A stretch of DNA of 64,000 bases from Pholis gunnellus (Eukaryota > Chordata > Actinopteri > Perciformes > Pholidae): positions 5,979,478 to 6,043,477 of the forward strand of contig OU342806.1 of NCBI GenBank assembly GCA_910591455.2, written 5' to 3'. Made by a program: the position numbers and the translations under genes. Positions 12,852-21,214 of this stretch are shown in pieces. The notes beneath the pieces were generated by a model. That model saw nothing but the letters and a program-made list of their open reading frames with translations, had not been told where the DNA came from and made no database searches. Each line of letters starts with the position of its first letter. The stretch's first letter is position 1.

Positions 12852-14838
12852 GTCACATGTGTAGTATAACTAAACTACATTTACACTGCAGCGTACACAT
12901 CATAATGCAATGTTATAGGTGTAAACTACTGTGGAGTAGTATTCTAGGAATAGTCGTCGACTTTTACTTATAAATCGGATACAACGCCTTAATTATTGAT
13001 GTTTATGATGCTATTGTATTTTGTAATTATATGTTTTAATGGGTGAAAAAAAGATTTAACTTTTTACAGCATTTTAAGATTGGGCATTGACATCAGTTCT
13101 GCGTAGGAAGTGGGAAACGATAGGTCATCTGATTGCGTCAGAGAAACGTCAATGCCTAAAAATAAAAAAATAAAAAAAACAGCTTTGGGAAAATCCAGAA
13201 AATGTGGGAATGTCCAGCTGTAAACAGATATAAAAGGATAACTGTAAAGACCGAATAGTTATCTTGTCTTAAAAACAAGAGGATTGTTTAATTTACTGTA
13301 CAAATAGGACTGGATGAATTTTACTGGAAGATATCTGTTCTTTACCTATCTGCATTTATATTTCTTAATCCTCTGAAGCCGGTTTTATAAGGCATAGATG
13401 CCACAGATCACCCTGTAACACTTCATGAAGTCAGTCCAGAACTGGAAATAGTTAAAAAACCACTGGATACCTCGTCACTGATACTTACCCTGAAAACAAA
13501 AAGGATAAAAGGAAACTGTGGCTTGATGTCGGACACATTTTATTGTGATTATTATAAAATTAACAAATACAGGGAATGCCGGGGACTTTCTCGACCACTT
13601 CATTTGTTACCAGCAGTTTAGATGTATGCAGCTTTTGGCTCCGTAGGACTACCAACTACTCTGAAGGAGCCACATAGTCTTTAACTGTAGGTAAGAAAAC
13701 AATGGCAGAACAGTGGAATAAACACTCAAAGCAACATCATTTCCCGGAAATACTTCACAGGCAAAACATATACGGAACCAAAAAAACCAACAACAAAAGA
13801 AATCCATATACACACATTGTACTTGAAGTGTCATCCTTCAACATTTGGTCTTAATCATCAAAAAGTGAGGTATAATCGACTGGAACTTGAATAGTAAAAA
13901 TAAACTCTCCTTCAGCATTATTCGTAGCCACATCACTGAGAAACTACGTACCATTCTCTGTTCTTGTTTTAAATGTAATAAGTGCACCTCTATTAACAAG
14001 AAATACGTAACTTAACACATATTGAAATGAAAGTACATCCACTTCCGCTGCTGCTTAAATATATGTATACAGAGTCTGAACAGTGGATATAGAAACCCCA
14101 GGATTTATGTTGATTCATGTTACTACTTCTGTGTGTTGCTGTTGACAGTGTCAGGAGTTGATTATAAACATGGTACTTTTTATTTATTTAACTGCATTAT
14201 TTTTGTGAGGTGTTCTTTTTATGTTTGCTCCTCTGCATACGTACAAAAATGAGGTGGATACAATTTTAGGAACACCTTTCTGAATAATATCACAACAAAC
14301 TGCAGCCTCACTACGCACCATTGAACTGACAACTTCCAGAAAAGAAGTACTGCATTACTGTACAGGGGTTTGTATTTATATGTTCACTTAGTGTATGAGT
14401 AGAGTCTTTAGAAATGGTGTGAGCGCTATAGCACACAAGCCAGATACTTTGCCAACCTGTGGACCTCAAATAATAAAGCATCTGCATTACATCATTCAAC
14501 ATACATGAAGCATTGTACCACAATTAAAACAAAAGGGAAATCACACATTCTCTCTTGGATAGGAATTATTAATTAAGCTGCACAATCTGATGCTTTAAAA
14601 CTATAGCATAACTAAAGGACCATATCACAATAGCTATTCTTAAATGGGAAAAATAAACGTAAATAGCTCTTATCTGAATCTATGCTAAATTATTTTACAT
14701 TTCAAATAAATTTAAACTTTACCAAAAGACTAAAACAATGGCAGCAAAGGAAAGCAGTGTCTGGCAACATGACGGATATGCATAAAGCTACACATTTATA
14801 ATGTTGGCGATACAGCTCCTGTATGCAAATATTAATGT
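12852..14838. other. intergenic region between ell promoter and fkbp8 3' end
   Basis: About 2 kb without recognisable coding sequence. It holds the first copy of a roughly 250-bp segment (13,821-14,070) that recurs in the last large fkbp8 intron. A second AATAAA on the minus strand at 13,539-13,544 could serve as a distal fkbp8 polyadenylation signal, in which case much of this stretch would be 3' UTR. Confidence 0.5.
13821..14070 (+). repeat. diverged duplicated segment, copy A
   Basis: Shares an ordered series of blocks with 16,331-16,553: ACTTGAAGT, CAACATTTGGTCTTA, AATAAACTCTCCT, CTTGTTTTAAA, AAGTGCACCTCTATTA, and GTACATC followed by GCTGCTGCTT. The copies are in the same orientation about 2.5 kb apart, with small indels throughout. 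It may be a local duplication or two members of one dispersed family. Confidence 0.6.
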
Positions 14839-14844
14839 TTTATT
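14839..14844 (-). terminator. fkbp8: candidate fkbp8 polyadenylation signal AATAAA
   Basis: AATAAA on the minus strand about 180 nt after the fkbp8 stop codon, which would give a short 3' UTR as in many FKBP8 transcripts. Another AATAAA lies further on at 13,539-13,544, so the site actually used is uncertain. Confidence 0.4.
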
Positions 14845-14911
14845 ATTTGTCAAATATAGTTCTCAAACATAGCAGAGAAAGGTGAGTGACAGGGACGCCG
14901 CAACGGATCAA

Positions 14912-14938
14912 CCCCCCCCCCCCCCCCCCCCCCCCCCC
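14912..14938. repeat. C27 homopolymer (G27 in the fkbp8 mRNA)
   Basis: Twenty-seven consecutive C on the plus strand, 84 nt downstream of the fkbp8 stop codon and upstream of the nearest AATAAA, hence probably within the 3' UTR as a G-run. Length is likely polymorphic and prone to sequencing error. Confidence 0.85.
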
Positions 14939-15021
14939 AGAGGTCAAAAGGCACTGCCACATGTGCTTCTGTGTTCAGGCTCACATTACAGAGGTTTGGT
15001 CAAGCTCGTCACAGGCTTGGT

Positions 15022-15108
15022 TCAATTTCTAGCAGCTATGACAACGGATAATGCTACACCTCCAATGGCTACCGCAGTGGCACCGAACAGCCATTTCCAG
15101 CTGAGACC
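15022..15108 (-). CDS. fkbp8: fkbp8 last coding exon: tail anchor and stop
   Basis: Starts GLSWKWLFG after an AG acceptor and ends VVIAARN then TGA. This is the single hydrophobic tail anchor, almost unchanged from mammals. The very weakly basic tail after the membrane segment is the feature associated with FKBP8 leaving mitochondria for the ER during mitophagy. Confidence 0.95.
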   Translation of the reverse strand, partial: GLSWKWLFGATAVAIGGVALSVVIAARN

Positions 15109-18100
15109 CTGAGGAAATAAAAAGGAAGAAGAGAAGGGATGTTAAGTAGGTTGCAGATTATCACGACGTCAAAAGCTCTACGAAACACATTCATCTGACT
15201 TAAAATATTCATATATAACTGATGCTCCTTGTTCATTATCACACAAAGGCTCCCTTGATGATTACATACATATCACTTAAAATAAAAAAAAAAAGAATGT
15301 AAGTGCATGAGCATCATGTGACGATGAACAGAAATTCAAGTTTTATTCAAACCCCAAACCCGTTTCCTCGGGGAGCGACTCTCACCCACGTAGACTTGGC
15401 CCGGTGTTTCTGAGAACCGCTGCTGCCACCGCCACCGCCACCACCGGGGTTACCCAGCATCTTCTTATACATGGCCTGCTCCGCTCCTCTCTGCTCAGAG
15501 TTCTTCTTCACCAGCTTGGAGAGCTCTGCGTGGATGGTCTATACAGAAGAGACAAAACAAATAAAAGGTGTTGCAGGCTTCAGTTTCACACCCAAACCTC
15601 CAAATCCCCTCTCTACTCTACTACCAACGCAGCTATCCTCTCATGAGGGGGACAAAGTACTGTATAACCACCAAAGACTGATTTGGGAATGCGTCAGGAG
15701 GATCACAATACGCTTACATCAACAGACACAAAGGGAGAATCATTGATCACGATGGATGGATGAAGCCCCGATTAAACAGCTGCATTAATAAATGCTGGGA
15801 AAACATATATATTTGTGCCGCTTTTTATCATCTTACAAGAAATCCCCGGCTTGCGTCACAAACGTGGCCTGCCGTTTAGCCCACATGTACACACAATTCC
15901 AGGATGCGAGTTTAATTATTGTTCCCACATTGTCTCCGATCTGAGTCACTTCAATGCTCTTAAAGCTGGCGAGTGACTCAGAAAATCAATGCTTTTCAGA
16001 AACAACTGAAATGTTTGTGCTTTGTAAATGCGTTTCAGAGAAACTGATGGAGCACGATCCGAGTTTAAAGCAATGCTCACTTCATAGGAATATTTGAGGA
16101 CAGTCTTCCCACAGTGGACTGCTTTGGGGTTGCTATTCTATTTGGTATTACTTCTGCCTGATATCAGACACAACTGCCAACATGCTACACTTTTATGGCC
16201 AGTTAGCCCGTCACTCCCTTTATTGCCTTCCTCCAAAACAGTGGTGAGGAAGCACAGGAGCAAAAGTATGAGTTTACACACAAGGCCAAACTGCCTCCTA
16301 GGTCTCCATATGACTGTGTAGCAACAGAATACTTGAAGTATCGACCTACAACATTTGGTCTTATTGATCAAGAAGTGTTCTATCATTGACTGAATAATAA
16401 ACAATAAACTCTCCTCAGCATGATTCATAGCCTGAGTAAAGTATATTCCAATCACTTTCCTTGTTTTAAAAGGTAAGAAGTGCACCTCTATTACCAACAA
16501 ACGTTGGTCAAGTACAGTACATCTACTTTAGCTGCTGCTTTACTGTATGTATTCACAAATGACCAAAAATATAAAACCAAAGACATTTGTGGGGAGCGCG
16601 CAGTCGAGCCGAGTGTCTGTCCTGACAATTTGTCTGTTCCTATCCAAGAGTGAGCAGATACATTTACAGAACATTGTTTGAGCAGTTGGCAACACTATTG
16701 TGCAATCAGCTAGCCAGCAAAATGACAACAATGACACTGACTTGTCCCCAGGGCAAGGATTAAACAGGCTGAACAAACAAGTAACATCCTGTCTGAGGCT
16801 GTCTCAACTGGAACTGCCGAGCCCGTTTGTCACGTCAAAAAGTAAACAACAGAAAAAAAAGAAAAGAAATCTCTTCACATCAAATTTGAGTTGAAGGAGG
16901 AGGGCGTGAACAGCAAGAACCAGTGTAAAAATGCAGACAGCATGTTGGTCAAAGCTTGAAGAAGAGAGAGAAAGAGCGTCATCCTCTCACTCCATGACGC
17001 CTGCTTCTCTTTAAGACGCCTCATTGATTATAATGGGAGCGTTCTGGTATTGTCACTGAAGCACACCCACTGTTCTTGCTGTTAGAACATGAGGTTATTT
17101 AGGGAGTCTTTTCATTATTAAAGCACTAAGAGGGAAGACTATGTTGACATTCAAACAGCTAATCTCTCACCAGTATAAAATTGTGTGTTGACACAGAGAC
17201 ATCATTGCCAACACACACGCTGTTAACAGCCATGTATTGACACATATGCAAAAAAGGGCCTGAAAGTGCAGCCAATCTACAGCATGCATGGTTATTATTT
17301 CCGGTAAAAAAAGATTGCCTTCTACACAAAGGCCCATTAAAAGAGCGATCCACCTAAGGTGAACTATAGCAAAACGTTATAGTACGTTACATTTAAACAT
17401 GCACATGCCGGAGGAAAAGCTTTAGTGGGGGCCAGGCCATGTGCTGTTTGACAGATTGGTGTAGGACTCAAGTGGGGGATTCTGGGCACGACTACCATGC
17501 TGCTGCAACTCACAGCGAATCCAAGAAGCCCACGCACTGAGCAGAGTTCTGTCAATGGCCTTGTGTAGCCAAGGAACCACATATACCCGACTGTACAGGC
17601 AGAAGAACGGGAACAGTGGCTAGGTATTAGATACGGCTTGGGTGAAGGGTAACCCTATTTACAGCATCACCATGAAAACAGATCCTCTGAAATGATGAAT
17701 CAGCAGTCCACCTGACCTTGCACTACAAATTAAGTGATTTGATAAACTACCCAATGACGCCATCTACTGGTCATAAGAAGAAACTGCAATTTCTTTGTAC
17801 TAAAAGATAAAATGAAGAAGCTAAAAAGTACCTTGTTGCTTGGTTCCAACTTCAGCGCCTTCCTCAAAGTTTGAATGGCTTCTGAATATTCCCCTTGCAA
17901 GGCTAGTACCTTGAGTGAAAACACATACGTTTCAGTAAACAATCCATCACAGACAAACAGAGAAAGTAAAGAAAAAGAGTGTGTACCTTGCCCATGCGGA
18001 AAAGTGCTTTTATGTTGTCTGGCTGGTGTTCCAGTGCTGACACACAAGATTTGAGTGCGGCATCATAGTGGTCCAGTTTCAGCTGAGAAGCAGCCATGTT

Positions 18101-19745
18101 GTTTAAACACTTCACTCTTACACCCATCAGCTCATTTTCCTCCTCAGGAGTAATGTCAACTGCACCAAAAGAAACATAAACAAAGACTTAAAACATAGTA
18201 AAAAAAGTGTCCTGTCCATCAGTGCATCATTGAAATGACTGAACATTGGTTAACTCTATTCCCTATCATCCTCTAAGGCGGGCCACATTATTTTTACACA
18301 TGTTGAGGAAAAGCTCCCTCTTGTTTTCGGGAAAATTCGAAAAATTCTAAGGTTCATTTATTGTCATTGTACAACAGGGTTGTGTTCCTTCTACAATTGT
18401 TAGTGCCTCCTTTACCCTCTAAGCACAAAGTGAAAGTGAGTTTCGACTCACTGGCCGGCATCTCACCTTTAGAACTAGACTCTGTTATCTGCAGGGCAAT
18501 GCTGTAGGAATTCACTGCAAACGCGTAGTCCCCACGCTGATAATGAACGTTGCCCCTCTCTCTCTTATGGCTGGCCAGGGCGATCTTTTCTGCAGGGGGC
18601 AGCAGTTCCACGTCTGGAGCATCAGTAGCTTTCAGCAGTTCCACTTCTAGGGATAGTTCAGAGTCGGGGGGAACCTCAGGCTCAAGACTGGAATTATGAA
18701 GAAACACAGTCAGGAGTTAAGGAAATAAGAGAAATCAATCACTAGATTACACAATTCCCAATGTAAGTGTGTCGTCACAGTAGGGTTCAGAACATGTAAG
18801 AACAGAGCTTGTAGAATAAGTAAAGTTACGCTGTTTTGTTCAAATTAAACAAAAGGGAATATACATAAGCTTTAGTAGGATTGTATTAAGTTTATAAAGC
18901 CCTTAGCAGTGAGATTCAAGCATGTCCCTACCTCCCACGGACACCATATGCATATTTTGCATCGACCTGGACGAGGGCCTTCTCTCCCATCTCCATGAGT
19001 TGCACTGTTAGATCCAGAGCCTGAAAGGAAAAACATCTCATCCAGTGAGATATGACATGTACAACGCAACACTAACTGCTGTCATTAGGATGAAAAGTAT
19101 GTCAAATTGTCAGTTATTACCTGGATGACATCTCCATCTCCGAGAGTGAAAGAGAGGTCAGGCTGCTCCTCTACGAGTGTCCCGTCCTTCAGGTACGTTT
19201 TAAGATTGATCTTTACATTCTGTCCTTTCTGTGGCCGACTGTCTCGCCCTTCCCCTGCCTCCAGGACTTTTTTCTTCAGCTGGTCATTACCTGGAGACAA
19301 ACAGTCACGTTAGTTCCGGTCAGTTACAGTATTGATCGCTGCCATTGTGGAGGAACCACAAACACTCTGTGTTGCAGAGGGGGGGGGCTGGCCATCAATG
19401 TTAATTTATAACCTACTTAAACAACTTCTACAGGAATATATTCTGCTGCTATCTGACATGTTACAATGGGGCTTTTTGTCACATACCTAAAACATCCATC
19501 CATTCTTCCACTGGACCTGGAGGGTCTGAAGAGTCTGCATTTGTCTTTTCGGACTCGTCCATGGTTTTCCCCTTCCCACCTCCGGCATCTTCCAGAGGAG
19601 GAGGAGGGTCGTCGTCAATGTCTTCTTCATCTAAAACCTCAAAGTCCTCTCCGCTGTCCAGCAACGAGGGTCGTCCATTCTTCTTCACTGACGGCGCACT
19701 GGCGTGGCTGTCACAGGCGTCCATGATCTCTTCTTTTTCAGTCAT
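15022..19745 (-). CDS. fkbp8: FKBP8 (FKBP38), tail-anchored peptidyl-prolyl isomerase-like co-chaperone, complete coding region
   Basis: Eight coding exons join in frame: 19745-19487, 19290-19121, 19020-18932, 18687-18467, 18159-17987, 17909-17832, 15538-15386 and 15108-15022, giving 409 residues (human about 412). FKBP8 is an outer mitochondrial/ER membrane co-chaperone that binds Hsp90 and Bcl-2 and acts as an LC3 receptor in mitophagy. Order of parts: acidic N-terminus with an LC3-interacting core FEVL (35-38); FKBP fold (about 88-192) ending in LEVELL; three TPRs (about 209-242, 261-294, 295-328); a Gly7 linker (362-368); and a C-terminal anchor (about 388-405) ending VVIAARN. The isomerase pocket is degenerate, as is usual for FKBP8: Leu replaces the key Trp of FKBP12 in VIQALDL. 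The start ATG is the first in its exon after an AG acceptor, 10 nt in, so a non-coding exon 1 exists upstream; Met8 is an alternative start. Confidence 0.95.
15386..15538 (-). CDS. fkbp8: fkbp8 coding exon 7: post-TPR helix and Gly7 linker
   Basis: 51 codons, phase 0 at both ends. The first part, TIHAELSKLVKKN then YKKMLGNP, matches the conserved extension after TPR3. It then runs into seven glycines followed by SSGSQKHRAKSTW. The glycine tract is coded by a GGT/GGC repeat and differs from the mammalian linker. Confidence 0.94.
15539..17831 (-). other. fkbp8: fkbp8 intron between coding exons 6 and 7
   Basis: The largest fkbp8 intron (2.3 kb). It contains copy B of the duplicated segment at 16,331-16,553. 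No coding sequence is recognisable; the short frames within it lack family resemblance. Confidence 0.8.
16331..16553 (+). repeat. diverged duplicated segment, copy B
   Basis: Partner of 13,821-14,070, with the same ordered blocks. It includes AACATTTGGTCTTA, AATAAACTCTCCT, CTTGTTTTAAA and AAGTGCACCTCTATTA, and ends in GCTGCTGCTT then TGTATGTAT. It lies within an fkbp8 intron. Confidence 0.6.
17832..17909 (-). CDS. fkbp8: fkbp8 coding exon 6: TPR3
   Basis: 26 codons, VLALQGEYSEAIQTLRKALK then LEPSNK, phase 0 both ends with GT-AG borders. This is the third TPR motif, with the family ending LEPSNK. Confidence 0.95.
17987..18159 (-). CDS. fkbp8: fkbp8 coding exon 5: TPR2
   Basis: 173 nt, phase 1 in and phase 0 out. 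Encodes VDITPEEENELMG, then VKCLNNMAASQLKLDHYDAA and LEHQPDNIKALFRMGK, the most strongly conserved part of FKBP8 (second TPR). Confidence 0.95.
18467..18687 (-). CDS. fkbp8: fkbp8 coding exon 4: end of FKBP fold and TPR1
   Basis: 221 nt. Begins SLEPEVPPDSELSLEVELLK (last strand of the FKBP fold, with VPP in place of the usual IPP). It continues through an acidic linker to the first TPR, ALASHKRERGNVHYQRGDYA. Acceptor AG and donor GTGAGA fit. Confidence 0.95.
18932..19020 (-). CDS. fkbp8: fkbp8 coding exon 3: central FKBP fold
   Basis: 89 nt encoding ALDLTVQLMEMGEKALVQ then KYAYGVRGR. The Tyr-Gly of the FKBP 80s region is kept, whereas the tryptophan at the base of the FKBP12 pocket is replaced by leucine. 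Confidence 0.95.
19121..19290 (-). CDS. fkbp8: fkbp8 coding exon 2: start of FKBP fold
   Basis: 170 nt encoding NDQLKKKVLEAGEG, then VKINLKTYLKDGTLVEEQ and FTLGDGDVIQ. This matches the first strands of the FKBP8 FKBP domain. GT-AG borders keep frame with both neighbours. Confidence 0.95.
19487..19745 (-). CDS. fkbp8: fkbp8 coding exon 1: acidic N-terminus with LIR motif
   Basis: 259 nt of coding sequence; the exon itself starts at 19,755 after a TAG acceptor, so 10 nt are 5' UTR. Encodes MTEKEEIMDACD, the GEDFEVLDEE segment carrying the LC3-interaction core, a Pro/acidic run, and VEEWMDVLG, the counterpart of the mammalian EEWLDILG. Confidence 0.93.
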
Positions 19746-19755
19746 TCGTAGAATA

Positions 19756-20380
19756 CTATGAGGAAGGAGGTTAACAATTAAAAACACAACTTTATTGACT
19801 TCTTAACTGTTTGTCCCCAAAACCGTAAAAGATTAAACTGCTGGTATATTAGCTGCATCAGTGAGCCATAGCGTTTAAGGTTAAATGTTTAAGGTTTACA
19901 ATAAAACGACTGCCAAAATCATCCAGTAATGAGTCGCTAGCTAATCATTCATAACTCATTTTCAACAAAGTCATAATTTAAACTCACCTGTTTACTGTTT
20001 TGCTACAACAGTAACGTTATATTTTAATTAGCAGTAGCCAAGCTAGCCACACGTTTCCAGAAGTTTCTAAACAATTTATATCCTTCAGCTATCTCTTCAA
20101 GCGGCTAGCATGCTAATGCTAACATACAGTAGCCGAGGAAATTGACAATAGCAAACTAGCATTAGCCGTAATCTCGCTAGCTGTGGAGCATAGCTAGATT
20201 ACAGCTAATGCTAGTTTGCTATTGCTATGTAGCATAGCTAGCTAATGTTGGTAGACATTAAGTGACTGATTTGATCTTGTCTTGCAACGAACCCCTGCTT
20301 AAGTCATATGTGATGAACCCCTTTAACCATAGTAAACTACACCTTACCTTCAAGCACTGTCTATGCAGAGCCTTGTTTTG
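19756..20380 (-). other. fkbp8: inferred fkbp8 5' non-coding exon and intron region
   Basis: A splice acceptor directly before the first coding exon implies an upstream untranslated exon. Two minus-strand donors are plausible: CAG/GTGAGT with exon end at 19,988, and AAG/GTAAGG with exon end at 20,349. I cannot decide between them. A striking hairpin lies between the two. Confidence 0.45.
20146..20224. repeat. near-perfect inverted repeat (hairpin), 34-bp arms
   Basis: Arms 20,146-20,179 and 20,191-20,224 pair with two mismatches around an 11-nt loop. The arm begins CAATAGCAAACTAGCATTAG and the opposite arm ends CTAATGCTAGTTTGCTATTG. It lies in the fkbp8 5' non-coding region. Flanks are rich in related GCTAGC/GCTAATGC words, a composition common in fish dispersed repeats, so a small foldback element is the likeliest origin. 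Confidence 0.85.
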
Positions 20381-20405
20381 GTCCTGGTCAATAGCTCTCC
20401 TCCAC

Positions 20406-20411
20406 TTTATA
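20406..20411 (-). promoter_or_regulatory. fkbp8: possible fkbp8 TATA box
   Basis: TATAAA on the minus strand about 57 nt upstream of the distal candidate donor at 20,349. It would give a start near 20,375-20,380 and a very short untranslated exon. Motif and spacing only. Confidence 0.25.
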
Positions 20412-21205
20412 ATGATGAAGTCAGTTTGCTGTTTGGTAACCCGAGACCCGTGGGACCCGTATGTGCTGCTGAATACAACATCAAACTGACTTCGCCGCAG
20501 TTTATCACAACAAACTGCTTCCTGTTAACCTTGAGCTCCTGTACTTTTCATGCATAAACACGAAAAATGTGTCCACTTTTGTACTAATCTTAAATAAAAA
20601 GCATATAATTAAAAATGTAGGCTTATTTGACTGAGTGTGACTATATCCGATGCCGATTCATGAGTGCTATTTATAATTCAGAAATAGTACAAACATATAT
20701 TTCTAATAAGTATGTAAGTAGCACCATTCGCCAAATTATTTTAAGAAGCACTCAATTGCTGTTATCCCACAAAAATGGTATTATTGTAGCTCCTGGATGT
20801 ACAAAACAGGACTTTATAATTCTCTGGTTTCTTGCTTAATTGGAGCCGTAATGTGTTGTGTGCAAATTTCAAAAGCATCAATCTTTATGAGAGGTGTGTG
20901 CACAGGTTAAGGCAAAAAAGAGCATATTATAGAGCTGTTAAAAGAACTTTTATAACCATTTTGAAGTCCTTTTAAGTTAAAAGTAATTTTCAAAAGTAAT
21001 TTGATTTGATTTCATCCTAACTAATGAAAAATAAAAACATAGCAAGTTATTTAACTTTCCAAATTTTGACAAGGGTGTTTTTAATATTAACATATTACAA
21101 TTTTAAAATGTTTGAGTGATCTTTTCCTACAGTTTATATAAAACTTCTCTTTTTGTACTGCAAAATGGTTAAAAGCTACATAATAACTGAGAGGAAGAGA
21201 TTCAA
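20412..21205. other. fkbp8-ssbp4 intergenic spacer
   Basis: Under 0.9 kb of AT-rich sequence between the presumed fkbp8 promoter and the ssbp4 polyadenylation signal. No gene-like frame or known repeat was recognised. The tandem, same-strand arrangement is unusually tight for this window. Confidence 0.5.
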
Positions 21206-21214
21206 ACAGCAAGG

